From NCBI GenBank assembly GCA_026874595.1, contig CM049307.1, positions 6,967,579 to 7,031,578 on the forward strand: a stretch of DNA of 64,000 nt. The letters run 5' to 3'. The stretch is from Sipunculus nudus. Lineage: Eukaryota > Annelida > Sipuncula > Golfingiida > Sipunculidae. A program made the position numbers and the translations under genes. The notes below the pieces were generated by a model. That model worked only from the letters and a program-made list of their open reading frames with translations. It was not told where the DNA came from and searched no databases. Positions 30,027-43,412 of the stretch are shown here, piece by piece. Positions within the stretch are counted from its first letter, which is position 1. Every line of letters begins with the position of its first letter.

Positions 30027-32595
30027 ATGGGCGAACGGCTATCGGCTTCGGCGATGTGGATTGAAAAAAACAGACTGGATAGCTACCGTCAATGGCCGAA
30101 AAGGGACTTGATCGAGCCGAGGCTGATGTCGGCGGCGGGTTTATACTTTGTCGGACCACGTGATAAAGTAAAATGTGCCTTCTGTCAAGGTGCTATGATG
30201 GGTTGGGAGACAGGGGATGATCCAGACGAGGAACATTTCCGGTATTACGGAGACCGGTGTGCGTTTGTTCGCGGGGAACCAACGAATAACGTACCACTTC
30301 CTGACGACAATAGCCCGATCCTTGCAAACAAAACTGGAGGAACGTCTTTCTACAAGGATATCCTGAAGGAACGGTTGGGCATAATTACAAAGAGACCTCG
30401 AAGGCCAAGACTGGCTACAGAGCAAAACAGACTAGCGACGTTCCGTGAATGGCCAGTGGGTAAAGAACAGACTCCCGAATCACTGGCCGAAGCCGGGTTT
30501 TACTACACAGGTAATACATGCTCGCTACATTTGTAGTTAGAAAAACGACACCATTTCTTTCACCTAAATAAACGTGTTTGATTGTTTTAGTTCGTTCTTG
30601 TAAGTCCGACCAACGGAGTATATCATCTCGTATAAAATATAATATGTCTGTAGATATCGCATCAGTCATTGGAAACGGTTCTATCCTGCATTTGCAGGCT
30701 GTGAGACGATAACTGTATATTGTTTGGCACATGACCAAGAAACAATTTCAGATGAATAATTATGAGACGCGTATTGATTCTTTTTTTTTTTGCAACAGAA
30801 GATAATACTTCGGTCACTGATTACAGTGGTATGTATTAATTAATGTGATACGCATTTATGTTCATAACAGATGATACGTATTTTGTGTTGCAGGTGAACA
30901 TGATTGTTGCCGGTGTTTTTACTGTGATGGAGGGCTTCGTGCCTGGGAACCGGGAGATGAACCATGGGCTGAGCATGCACGTTGGTTCCCAAAATGTGGT
31001 TTTGTTATGCAGTCCAAAGGACCTGAATTCATTCACGAGGCAAACAGAAATGCAACTATGGTTAAAAGCGAGACATTGGTGATTATTCTTTACTTATCAC
31101 ACACATTTGACATGATCACACAGAAAAAGCATCAGACACGCATTATCCTTTAACGACAGTCAATACAATATATTCAGTAATGCGTTTTGTTTAAGATATG
31201 AACATACGAAACCACTTTGTATCACTATATAAGGAAATATTCGTGATGACGTGTGTACACAAACATATTATGAATCTGTTACAGGGTACCAACGCCAAAG
31301 TTAGGACCAAACGTTACTTAGAAAGCAGGAGCGAAACGCCCGAACGATCAGGTATGTGGTTTTGCTGTTAATGTTGTACTTGAGTTTCTAAGGTCAGAAC
31401 ATATATATATAATATATGCCAAATATGTAACATTACGTTATATTTCTGTTCAGGACTTATGTCATGTCAGTATATTCACACAATGACTGATATTTTTATG
31501 CAAGAGCTGTCCAGTCATGTGATGAAAAACTTATTTTCCGTTTCACTTTCACATACATATCAAATGTTTCATATAGTCATTAATACGTCTCGGCTAGATT
31601 TTAGGACTCTTTCTGATCAGAGCCATAATACCCAAGCCGTTATACTGTTGAGATACGTTGTTTGGCAAGTGAGATCGGAGCCATTGATATTCTGTGTTGA
31701 TATCATGCATATTCATACTGGTAATAATTTGTGAGGTGTAGCTTCATTGTCCACATTATAAATATTCTCAGAAACGTATTGATATTCAACACGTCGTTCG
31801 GACTCATTCACATATATTATCATATATTGTGTGCTGTTTCAAATGGCCGACATCAGAGTACGACCCCCGACACCTGGCGGCACAAATGAGCACGGACAGA
31901 GTCCAGTTAGTCCTCAAAACGGGGATTCCCCGTGACAGAGTGGCGTCCGTCATAGAAAACAAGCTACGTACGACAGGGCAGGCGTTTGAATCCGCTGAAT
32001 GTTTACTAGCTGCTGTGATGGATTCATATGAAACATCTGCTGCCAGCACTCCAGCCGCACGTGAAGCGGAAGAGAAACCGCTCGTTGGCGAAATGCAGCA
32101 GTCAAACGGGAGTGACGGTGGACCTACAAACAAACAAAGTAATCATTTGGTCAATTCAACGATACGGTCATTTCATTACACACACACACACACACACAAT
32201 GGCAATTACGTCCTCATTTGAATGACAGTGAACAAAGCATTGTATTTGCTGAAGTATGTATATGTAACAAATATAGATCGGTGTCCGTAATATAACGTTG
32301 TAGATTACAGTCGTATGCTGATTTCTATGATTACATAACGGTTATTTAAGGTATACATCGCTTTGCATTACAATCAGTTCGTGTGTTGTTAATTTCAGAT
32401 GTGGATGCCCTGATACAAGAAAAGCAGTTGTTACAAGACAAGACTATGTGTGTAATCTGTTTGGACCAAATTCGTCAAATCATTTTCTTGCCATGCGGAC
32501 ATATTGTATCATGTATGGGTTGTGCATCAGACATTAGGAATTGCCCGACATGCCGGAAACTTATCCGAGGCACAATAAAGTTTTTCTTATCCTGA
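30027..32595 (+). CDS. Five-exon inhibitor-of-apoptosis protein, BIR-BIR-UBA-RING
   Basis: Exons proposed: 30027-30510, 30894-31078, 31285-31351, 31857-32138 and 32399-32595; all introns are GT-AG, phases agree at every junction, and the total is 404 codons plus stop. BIR1 lies in exon 1 (C-x2-C, then H-x6-C). BIR2 starts in exon 1 and is completed in exon 2 with the same zinc ligands. A UBA-like helix bundle lies in exon 4, and exon 5 is a C3HC4 RING with FLPCGH. This is the order of animal XIAP/cIAP-like proteins; the family binds caspases or IAP-binding-motif partners and ubiquitinates them. It is intact and intron-rich, unlike its left neighbours, so it is host-derived or a host gene. Confidence 0.85.
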
Positions 32596-32916
32596 ACGTG
32601 TGTCTTTTTACAAGCAGATGATCGAAATTCCCAGACATCTGTTCGCGAATAGTCAGCGCGTTATTGTCCGAAGGCGTCCGTGATACTAATAACCAAAGAA
32701 TATGCGATGATGGAATGGTTTCGGTTTAGTATACGACAGTGCGGACAGTATGACACATTTAAATGACGGAGCGCCTGAAAAAAATGTTGATACAAGTCCG
32801 CTGTACCAGCCATAACTCGTTCGAGTTAATGTTGGCCTGCAACATATAAAGGTCTGTGCACATAGCACTATCCTGTAGTACGTGTCTGGTATACGACCGA
32901 ATCGGGGTGTGATATC
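32596..32916. other. Short spacer
   Basis: Contains a TATAAAGG box at about 32844, 70 bases before the next ATG. No gene is seen. Confidence 0.45.
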
Positions 32917-33534
32917 ATGGAACGGAAACAACCAGGTACTTTGTTCGACATATGCACGCGGTGGTTAACGTCGCGGTATATACCGCATACATTCTTTTGG
33001 CTGCTACCTACTGAACTGTACCAACGTTTGATCGAGATGTATAAAAACAACGGCGATTGTCAACAGTGTACAACCCTGCTTACGGCGTCTCGAATCAGCT
33101 GTTGCGCCTCTAAACACTGTGTGATCGACTCCTACGACAGCGACCCGATATTGCGTTGTAAACTGTGTGGTGTCATCACATCGAAATATATGGAGCACGC
33201 AGCGCTCCATAAGGGACCTGGTCATACACCATGCGCCGTGAAGATATTATTCGAGTGGCCCGGTATGATCGGTTTTGTCATACATTCTACTGTCGTGATA
33301 TCGAAATATTGGCCAGCAGAGCATGTCGATCCCGGGGATGTTGTGGGAAACCTCTTAGCAAACGGCGAGTCACTAACAACTGAGCCCGTCAAATATTTCA
33401 TGTTTATTGGGAACTGTACGTGCTTTGGATGTTACTGGGATTCCGAAAAGATCTTACGGTTCAGGCCGGACCATCTGCTGAGATTCCACAAACAGATTAT
33501 GAATCACGTTTGCGTGCAACGACAACGGGTGTAG
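32917..33534 (+). CDS. C2H2-like zinc-finger protein, paralogue A (205 residues)
   Basis: Reads from ATG 32917. Residues about 48-95 carry a Cys cluster (C-x2-C, further Cys, then RCKLCGVITSKYMEHAALH with C-x2-C-x9-H-x3-H). This is followed by a WPGMIGFVIHS-x-VVISKYW block. The minus-strand gene at 62192 has the same order: FW near the start, the same finger spacing, and WPDMICWVHRGALYVSRYW. The two define a family I cannot name. Zinc binding is likely from the ligand spacing; DNA, RNA or protein binding is unknown. It sits just downstream of the IAP gene. Confidence 0.7.
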   Translation: MERKQPGTLFDICTRWLTSRYIPHTFFWLLPTELYQRLIEMYKNNGDCQQCTTLLTASRISCCASKHCVIDSYDSDPILRCKLCGVITSKYMEHAALHKGPGHTPCAVKILFEWPGMIGFVIHSTVVISKYWPAEHVDPGDVVGNLLANGESLTTEPVKYFMFIGNCTCFGCYWDSEKILRFRPDHLLRFHKQIMNHVCVQRQRV

Positions 33535-34277
33535 AAAGAATAGCGAGCAGTATGACGTCCTGTATTAAATCACATGACCCAGTTGTGTCATTAGACGGAC
33601 GCTAGATGATACGTGTTACATTGGCATCATACCACAATATTTTACATAATTATGATACAAAATGTACACATGTCATGTACTGGGTGAAAGCACGTGTTTC
33701 AGGCCGACCTAAAGGCGGAGGCATTGTCACAGTCTGCATGTAATGACAACATTTTGGAGTTACCAGAAGGACGTTAGATAAACACCTGCGAAGTGACAAT
33801 ACAAAGATCAGGTGAAGAACAAGACATTGCGCATTTACAGAATCAATTTAATATTACACGGAAAGTAACAGAATATAATATAAAAACTTATAGACACACT
33901 AATTCAAGTGTGTAACCAGAGATTTGTTGAAACGGATTGACGCTCGGACCAATCGTATTCAAATATATGGTGTTCATATTGCTGTAATATGTCAAGACAT
34001 ACACTGTTATTATGATACATACACGCTCGTACGTGTAGTGTGAATTCAGCGATGATATTTGTAACATATATCAGTAAAAAAACGCTTTGCAAATATCATA
34101 TTTTACAAATAAAATAAAGATCAAACATATGACCTTGTGTGTTTCTCATGTCATAGTTTTGTAATGCAATGCGATGCATGTGTAGAATGAATACCTGTAT
34201 TATGAGTTAACTGTGTGTATAAATCTGTCCATGCAATAAATGTGTAACACAGGAAAAGGATTAACTCACCCTATATT
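33535..34277. other. AT-rich spacer
   Basis: No gene is seen; AATAAA occurs near 34115 and 34234. Confidence 0.4.
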
Positions 34278-34526
34278 TCACAATTTCTTCCGTCGACATT
34301 TCGGGCAACGGATCAACCTGCATATATATTTCAGACGGGTCAGATTGTTTGCTTCCTCAAGTCCGTACGGGAGAAAATGTGTCACGACACAGTGCAAACA
34401 CACCACGTGCTTACAGTATAGCTGATATTTCTTGTACCCGCCAGGGCAAATATTCGAAAAAACACATTTATGTTGAGGCATTTTGTCCATACGAATATCC
34501 TCATAAACTATACAAAATATCCTCAT
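34278..34526 (-). CDS. Small RING-like ORF (82 residues) or last exon
   Basis: Minus-strand frame ending at 34278. It has an atypical RING-like spacing: an early Cys pair, YCKHVVCLHC (C-x-H-x2-C-x2-C), a long loop, then RCPKCRRKK (C-x2-C). The arrangement is similar to the RING in the gene at 2-1003. The N-terminal 15 residues are not informative, and a possible 3' splice site upstream means this may be a terminal exon rather than a whole gene. No downstream domain is present. Confidence 0.4.
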   Translation of the reverse strand: MRIFCIVYEDIRMDKMPQHKCVFSNICPGGYKKYQLYCKHVVCLHCVVTHFLPYGLEEANNLTRLKYICRLIRCPKCRRKKL

Positions 34527-36419
34527 GTAAATCCATCAGTATACCGTTTATTTCACTTGTTGGAACAGGTATGTTGGACGTGGTTTTCCATGCTATCTGT
34601 GTACCGAACGTGTGGGTTCGATGGGGACAACACACAGCAGAGTTCGAACGCTCTTTCATTGAGTAATCGTATGGGGATGGGGGGGGGGGGGGGGTGTTCG
34701 AATATCTGTGACGAGTAATGCAATCAAAATGGACCGTGATGTATGACTTCTGTTATATTTGTATTGATAGCAATGTTTTAGCTTTTTGCAACAGTAAGTA
34801 TATGTGTATGATCAACAATAAATACATTAAATCAGTACTCGTGTTTGCACAGACAGCGATGTATAACATATCTGGGAAACGCTGCGCGATTCATTGTTTC
34901 ATGATATTCCCTTAGAAAAACATACAGTCATCACATGACACGAGTCACAATAAAGTCAGATCGTGTGTTCAGATATCGTACATGCATTTTCCGATTCGAT
35001 ACAACACGTCACATTCATGATGTAGGTGATGTGTGATCATTAAACAACTATCTTCAGTGTTCATCATATTGTCAGTATATGGAAAAGGTATTATAAACTA
35101 ATAAACGTGGCCAATGATACATTTAAGGGGGTAATCTGGTTTATACACGAAGACACCTAGTTGTTTATAACACAGCGTCATCTGGACCACTGTATTTGAA
35201 AACAGTCACCGAACCCTGTATTCCTCTGGTCACATCCGGAGTTCCTGCAGACTTCGTGTGCATTATTTCACAGGGGGTGTCTTGGTGCAAAACTATGTAT
35301 CCGTCTTGGTCTCATACACCAAGGCGTATTTGCGCATTTCGTGTGATCTCAGTCACTTCTGATATCATATGATATGGTTTGCTAATATGCCTTGTTTATG
35401 GTATACCACAGTTCATCTGTATACAGCTATAGGCGTGCTTACATTTATTTTCCAATGATCTCCCTGCGTGAAGAAAACAGCTATCTCAGTGAAATATTTC
35501 TTGCGGATTAATGACCCGTTTCCCTCTGCGTTCAGAACTGGGTGACGTGTGCATTATTTAAGGTGGGGAACAATGGTGCAAAACAGTGTGTCTGTCTTTA
35601 TCTTATAAACATACGTGGGTTTGTGCAATTGCCGTAACCTCAGTCGAATGGGACATCGTTTGAGTGGTATGTAAACATTATTTTGATTTATATCACACAA
35701 CTACTGATCTGCAGACTCCAATATGTGCTCACATATTTCTCTCCAATGATCTCCCGTCCTGATGAAAACCCAACATGATCAGTATGAATGTTACTGCTCA
35801 TTTCACCCGTGGTCAGATTAAATTTGTCGTCTGATGTAAGCAGCTGTGTGTTTCCTGCCACGTCAAGATTTGACAAATGCGAGTTGTCTGAGGGTGCTCT
35901 CCACATTACGATTTGAATTTTGTACAGACAACACGTCGTCAAATATCAGTATACTTTTGGAACTGGCTGGCTGGATGGACTTTCAGTTAAGAGCTTGTGC
36001 CATAAATGGTATGGTGAGTTGAACGCATTAACTGAACAGTCGTATCTAAATGTGCTGCAAACTGTGATTTGAGAGTTATTGTTTGAATTCTGGTATCATC
36101 TGGTAATACAACGAACATTTAACCGGTGTCTGTTTCTGTGATAACAGTAGAGTGCCAGATGTGAAATAGACTATAAAGACTGCCCTTTCAGGAATTGTTG
36201 CATATATACGGCGCCTTCCTGTAAGTTTGTTTAGTGACAATAGACCCGGTCGATATCTTTTTTGTTGTGAAACAGTGAAGAACCAGACACGTACCATTAT
36301 ATGAAATATCTAATATGATACTGTTCAGCGGACTATTCATAATTATACAACAAACCAGAAGATTTTCATTTGGTGAAAACCGTTACATCAAACATATGTA
36401 ATGTGTCATGTAATAATCT

Positions 36420-36545
36420 GTTACATGACCACCATATCGCTCGGACATTGTGATGATAACCACATCGCTCGGACACGGTCATGATGACCACATCGCTCGG
36501 ACACGGCCATGATGACCACATCGCTCTGATACATGATGGCCTAAG
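36420..36545 (+). repeat. Four tandem repeats of about 30 bp
   Basis: A unit around GATGACCACATCGCTCGGAC repeats four times with small differences between about 36424 and 36530. Confidence 0.75.
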
Positions 36546-36794
36546 GACACTTCGCTGACGGTTTGATGACGTTCGATGATGTGATCTCCAGCCAAAAGAT
36601 GTGATACAGACTTCTTCATCCTGATGCAGAACCATTTATGACTCTCCTGGTGTCTGTATGCAATGTGATAGTGCTACAGCTATACGCTGCATTTTTTGTT
36701 ATTTGTTCTAGCATGACGACAGTATTCAAATAAAACACTCATCCATAACACACACACACATACACACACTCTCACACACATATATAGATATATA

Positions 36795-36835
<41 letters not shown>

Positions 36836-39800
36836 GCAAGTATCCATATCACACGCATCCGCTATATCATTGCGATCGATATCAGATCTCTTGTTGTTTT
36901 TCCATATGTTTGTATTATAGCGGATATACTTTTTTGTATATACTTTAATGCTCGAAGTATAACATTCTTTCTGTATTATAACATGTTTTTGTGTCGACTG
37001 TGTATACTTGTCCTTGTTTAATTACCTGTTTACAAAAATTGATAAAGTATCGATATCAGTATGTTAGTTTTGTGATATAGGTTAATATTTCTAATTTAAT
37101 GAAGGAACACAAATGTGTTCAGTAAAACACTACCGTATATGCACCCTTTCTGTTAATCAGATATTTATTTGGTAGAACTACAGTTTTTGGTACAGAGAGT
37201 TCCTTATTGGCATATCATGTAAAGCGTGGCATGTAATCTTATGTTATTTCTTGTAAGCGACCTGTATGTATGGTCGTGATATTCTCATACTTACCGTTTT
37301 ATTTCGTCATAATCCTAAAACTTGTTTTTTTTTGCTGATAACTGGTATCTAAGTATTTGTCAGTAATGTTTTAAATATCTGCTGATCTACTGTCACACCT
37401 CTTACGATACTTACCTGTAGCTCTGTCCATTCCCTTGTGCGATGAAACATGCCAGCAGTTCATAGAGACATGCACATTTATATATATATATATATACATA
37501 TATACAGTGGAACTCCGTCTTGTAACCATCCCGCAATTACGTAATTGAACCATTACGACCATTTTCTTGTCCCGACACATAGGAAATAATTGTGTGTTAA
37601 GTGTAAATGTGTAAATAATTGTACATATAGATACAATATATATATATATATATATATATCTACAGATCATATATGTTACGGGCTTTCATCAGGATGCGTT
37701 ATCGTGATATGACGTACCGTACATCGTTCTCCGACTTCACGTTATGTTGCCTGTTTGACATTCCTTCCTCTTACCTCTTGTTGGGTTTTCTCTTGTTAAA
37801 TTCCTCTTCCATCCACTCTTGTTTCTTCATATCCTTTCATAGGGTCAATGATATCCATATACATTTTTTACACGTATAGATGGATTGTTCCTTGTGTGAC
37901 GCCTTACCTGTAGATTCCCAAGGCATTTACTTACAGGTCATCTTTAGCCAGTTTCTCCACATGTTCCTCTTGTCGATTTGATCTTACTATTGCAAACATA
38001 CCTCCTAGGCATTTGTATATTACACACACACACACACATATTTATATATATCTATATATATACACACACACACATGTCATATCTCAGTGCTCGCCATTTA
38101 CGGTTAACCGCTTGCACGGGGACAGTAAACGTTCCTAAAATAGTGGTAAGGCAACTAGAAGTCCCCTCCTACTTGCCCGACTGGACCAATCGGTCCAACA
38201 GAAAAACTTTACCTAAGGCATGCAAAAACGTCTTTGTGTTTTTCGATACAATCATTCATATTTGTAAGGCAAGTAAACATTCATGTAGGGCAAGTAATAG
38301 CTAGATGTTACTTACCCGGTCAGGCAAATACTTTCAAAAGTTAATGTCGAGCCCTGAATATATATATTGTTTTCTTGTGTGAGGGTTAGTGATCCTCACA
38401 TCTTTATTTGCGACATTGTATAATGTGTATCCCCTGTTATTGTTCCCGATTTTCCCACCTCTTACAGACGACGTTTCTTACCTACACTTAATGTTATGAC
38501 AGTTTCTGGTTCTGTGTTAGTGTTCTGATCTGCTTGCACTTCTCGATCTCTTCAATGACGTATATAAACAAAGCGATTGTTGGTACGTTCCCTTTCTCCC
38601 CAGTTCGGTTTCATATTCTTTTTATTTTTTAAGGCAATGTCCCGGACAGTTGGTTTCTTCTGTTTCAGTTATGGTACTTGCAATTTGTTGCCTTATTTTA
38701 CTTACCCCACGTAACACTTTTTCATTGTTAGCGTCCTGCATGTTGGGTCGTGATATCGTTCGTATGATTTACCGGGTCGTGTGTACTGATTTGTTTGATT
38801 ATACTTACAATTTCTCCCATGGTACTGCAGGTTGGACTCTGCGATGACCTTAACTAATCGCAACATTATTTTGCTCAGAGTATTTTTTTAAATGTCATGC
38901 TGTGTATGTTCTTGGTCTCACTCTCAATATAGATTGATTTTAGGGACGAGCCGGTCTTCCTTTTCTGTTTTGCCTTGGATGTTGACGCTATGAGGAATAT
39001 CCCTTCTCAAGATGACGATATGTGAAAAGGTCCCCTTCTCAATATAAACCGACAGTAATTGTCGATTACCGAACGGTTGTCGTAACTGCACGTGTGGTTT
39101 GACTTTTCTTTTCTGTCTCCCCTTATGATCCGCACTTTGATGGTTTTTCTCCTATGTTTGTCAATGTGTGTCGCAGGATTTCGTAAGTCCTTTTTAATCC
39201 ATCTTCTATTCGACTGACACGGTGTTCCATATATGCTTCCAATAAATGTCCAGTTCTCAAAGGCTGGTTATTGTATTCTCCATCCCACTTATCGAGACTT
39301 CATCAAGTACTAGGTTTTCGATGAGAGCTCCTGAAACCAACTAAAAATCGTTTCATGAAGCCAGTTGATCATATTCCGTCGGCACTAGTGTTTTTTGTCT
39401 TCTGCCTCCCCGCAACATTGTAATTCATCCTTTACCCTTCTACGTCTTCTTCACTGGATGATTATGTCACATAATCGTCACTGTCCTGTGGCTTATTTCT
39501 TGCTGGTGTTATTTCCTTTAATTTACAAAGGATGCTTTTATCGGTATTGGGAATAGGATAATCGGTTCCGGTATTACAGTCACTCGATACTTTATGTATC
39601 GATTTCTTTTATATATATACACAAATATAATACGGTGGAAACTCGTTATGTTAAAAACTCGATATTCCGGACAACTCTAGTTAAATTATTACCAAATACA
39701 ACTGTGTATATATGCTTATGTAAAGTATGTATATATAAATATGTTCATGTATATAAATATATATATATCCTGATGTTAATAGAAAATACCAATTGCAAAG

Positions 39801-40816
39801 TTCAAACTGCATTTCCTCTCACATTTCACCGCCGCTTAACGAGTTGATAGAAAGCGTCTCCGTTTTTTATGATCCTACTTGTCTGGACACACACCTGTGC
39901 CTCTTTGTTTTCTTTCCCATTGTCTCCTTCGCCCAACCTTCCCTTGAACTGTGTTTCTTCCTTGTGTTTTCCAGGTTTCCTCCCTGGACATGTTTGATAC
40001 AAAAAAAACTATTATGTGTTTTGTTTACTCCCTCATGTATGTGAATCGCTAACGATGTTGTTGCTGCTGTTGTTCCTTTCATCTGCTTCTCTCGTAAGCG
40101 ATAATATCTGTTCCGTTCTCAGATATCTTGGTATTGTTGGATACGAATATAACGGAACGCATGAGACATTGGCAGTTTTTCTTCTGAGGGCGTGTTGGCA
40201 TAGCTCAGGTCCTCCGGGTCTCTTACAGCCTGTACCTTGTCCATCTCACAGCTACCTTCCATGTTGGTTCACTGTTTATCCTTTGTTGCTTCACTGAATC
40301 CAACTGTCTGCCAGTCACAGTGATTGTTCTTCCATCCCCTTTCGCGTGTAGGCCTTTTTGCTTCTCCTTCCAAGCCAAATTGTTTAGGGTGTTATAGGTT
40401 CTTCTGTAGTTGTTGTGTTGACCGGCACGCGGTGCAAAATACAGGTGGTATTGGTTCTTCCCATAATGCAGCAATGTTACAGTTCTGACACGCTCTCCTC
40501 CAGTTGTTATAATGTAGTAAACGAATCTGGTAACGATCGGCATTAGCACCGTGAGAGTGTCCTTCTCAGCACACACTACATAATTCTTTACATTTAACAT
40601 AAAAAAAAGTCGATTTATTTCCCAGTTGCATGTTTGTGATACTTTCTGCAAAGACCGTCAGGTATCTTCCACAAAGTCATATAAGATAATCTCCATGTTA
40701 GAAGGCCGCTGCATGTTGTTGCAGGTATTAAACATCCATCAGCTAACGAAGGTCGCTGATGCCTGTTTCTCTTGTTCCCAAGCAGTTTGTTTCTTTGTAT
40801 ATATAAATATATATAC

Positions 40817-40856
<40 letters not shown>

Positions 40857-41704
40857 GTGCATTCAGTACATCCACATATAATTACCCCGAACCCTAAACA
40901 CTACATTTACGTATGTAACATGGCGCCATCAGATTTTGTCTTTACCTCGTAGAGTATTACTTACCCGATTTTTTTTTCAGATCTGTTGGCATGTTGCTAT
41001 CATATTACTTTTCCTTTTTCATGGGCAATGTGCTGCTTTGAATGCTATCCGTGAACATCATCCGTCGTCCTATAAAACGGACCTCTTTTGTTTGGTCATA
41101 TATGTGTCCGACGCACAATCTGTGGGTAGATATGTCGTTGTCTTTTTTGAGCCTTCTGTAATGATCGCCAAATCCTTCCAGCTGATATTTGTTTCTTACC
41201 AAACATTTTGTCCTTGCGTGCCCTTTTCCATTTTGCCTTCCGTCATGCTTACCTTGAAAGGTGTATGTTCGTTGGCTGTCGTACCGTTATAGTTATGATA
41301 ATACTTCCAGCCTGTCTCTTGGTCTTACATACCCATTACACGTTTCTCATGGTTCAGGTCATGCATAATTTTTAACTTACCAAAGAATTGTTTTCTCAAC
41401 TTATACTCTTGTTGCCTATCAGTTGTTTATTCCCAATCCCTTTCCTGTGTTTGGAGCAATATAATGCTTTGTTTTGTAATATGGTACTCACCATTTTTTA
41501 TATTTTTGTTTACAACTCTTTTGTGAACCCTTCCATCCTTTCTATTTGCTAATGTTGCTTACCCATACATAGTTTTCCCTGTATGTATATATGATGGGCG
41601 CAGTGTCTGCTGTGCCTATGTCCCTTGTTCTCATCAGACTGACACGGTCAAACCTGCGCTTCGTTTTTTTCTGTCATGTATCTTTTATGATAACAATAAA
41701 ACAT

Positions 41705-41880
41705 ATTACTCCCCTGCCGAGACTATAACCTTGCCGTGGTAGGGGAGCTTGTGTACTTCAATGACCCTGTGAGCTCTGCTGGCGTAGATTTTATCTATAT
41801 TGAGGGACACCCATGCCAGAAAGGTCACACGGGTAGAAGTCAGACGAATAATAGTCTCATCCATCCCTAACAAGGATCAC
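41705..41880 (+). repeat. Possible fragment of an interspersed repeat
   Basis: A GC-balanced stretch (CCGAGACTATAACCTTGCCG and following) stands out in AT-rich DNA and reminds me of a dispersed element found in several invertebrate genomes. I cannot name it with certainty. Confidence 0.25.
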
Positions 41881-43138
41881 ACGTGCCACAGATTATTTTG
41901 CTTTTATTTCAAATTACGTTCTTTTGTTTGTATGTTTATCATATATGTCTTATCGCTAAACGGTGAATCCGTTGTTCTGTAAACCCCTTTCCTCTTTAGT
42001 TAATACGAGTGGTATGTTTAACATTTTCGTTACTGCCACATATCTATACATTATTATACCTCGTTCTGTTTTGTTAAGGGACATCACAGTTTCTATATAG
42101 AATATGCGATGTGGTAACATGTACCTGCTTATGTTTATGGGTTGACGTTCATGAATGTAAATATATGATTGACAGATATCTGTAGATAGAAAGATGTATA
42201 TACATATATATATAGGTGTTAATGTCTAATGTTTTCAACTTGGATTCCTTATTTCATTTTTTTTTTCCATATCAGTTAACGATATATGTGCTGCACATGA
42301 TGTTGGAAGCTTTTTTCCTCTGTCGACGTTCTCTGCCGGGAATCTGCACAAATGCAAAGCAGTACCACTTGTATAAGCACGTACTTGTATCATATGTTTT
42401 TTTTTTGTTTGATTGATTTATTCAGACGGCGCATACTGATGTATATGATTCTGACTGACATATGCTGTGTAGATATGCATGTATAAGCTATATATCTTCC
42501 ATATCTGGTTTCGTTTCATATATACATATATTATATATACCCATATATTTCATATATACATATATTATATATATATTGTACATGACATATCGTATGTCAT
42601 CACTTTCTGTACATTCAATAAACGTCTGTGTAACTAGAAAAGGCATAGCGTTTGTGTTATTTTACTCTTGGTGTAACAGGTTCACGTCTCGTGACTGTGC
42701 TGGTACGTCTGAGCGTGACAGGGGCTGTCTGCGTGAGTGTTTCCTGATGTGTGTGATGCAGGACTGCTGTATTGTCAGGTGGTTTTTTTTAGATGTTATG
42801 TGTCATACACGTTGCCACATACAGACTGCTCATGTTTACGTAAATACATATAACTATACATATATACATCCAATACCAGTACATGGAATCGTTACGAAAA
42901 AAAATCACTAAAAACAAATGATAGAGTAAAGGAAGCGGGCTGTATGATTAACATTCGATGGTATTGCGCAACTTTACTGTAGACACGCCGTGACCCCATG
43001 TGTCGTGACTCAGTTTGTAACGAGATATGTTGTTTTCCCTGAACGTGTCAATCACGTGTGCACCAAAACGGGATGAATTACGCTCGCACGCTCATGTCAG
43101 CAGTGTATGTGTCAGTCACGTGACATAACAAGATAACG

Positions 43139-43146
43139 TATATAAG
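43139..43146 (+). promoter_or_regulatory. TATA box of the 504-frame (484-residue) orphan gene
   Basis: TATATAAG preceded by CACGTGAC about 20 bases upstream. A leader exon from about 43170 ends at a good donor (AAAAC|GTGAGT) at 43268/43269, and the acceptor TTAATTGCAG ends at 43380, giving a 112-base 5' intron. Confidence 0.6.
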
Positions 43147-43412
43147 GGGCTGCAGGGCAGCGTTGCTTGCACACTGCCTGATGCTGGCGAAGCGAATACA
43201 GCAACTGGGTGGACCCATTGACACATACACTGATCATTCGTACGGATTGCGTGCCAGTCGAATAAAACGTGAGTGACCTTTTTTGTACATAGACGGATGT
43301 AGTGACTGGACGACCGTGTCCATTATTTGTGCGGATCATGTGACGTAATGATGTGACGCGTGTCCATTTATTAATTGCAGTTTTCTTTGTATTGCCATTA
43401 CACGAGTCAGAC

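Larger units (their letters stand above)
34527..43138. other. AT-rich region without convincing genes
   Basis: More than 8 kb with many TA and CA microsatellites (near 36775-36835, 37480-37505, 37638-37660, 38020-38075, 40797-40858, 42515-42580), a G run at 34678-34694, and polypyrimidine-rich plus-strand stretches. Open frames here are short and low-complexity. Two diverged repeats of about 290 bases occur around 35258-35480 and 35540-35770. It could be host spacer, a long intron, or a non-coding viral region. Confidence 0.5.

Noticed and set aside
34678-34694. Long G run as a functional signal
   Set aside because: Homopolymer runs also occur near 45283, 59806 and 62961 in spacers; more likely slippage.
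40223-40651. Minus-strand 142-residue frame in the AT-rich region
   Set aside because: No recognisable domain and no promoter; the length is expected by chance over 8 kb.
42462-42911. Plus-strand 149-residue frame
   Set aside because: Begins in a TA microsatellite; Ile/Tyr-rich residues come from the repeat.
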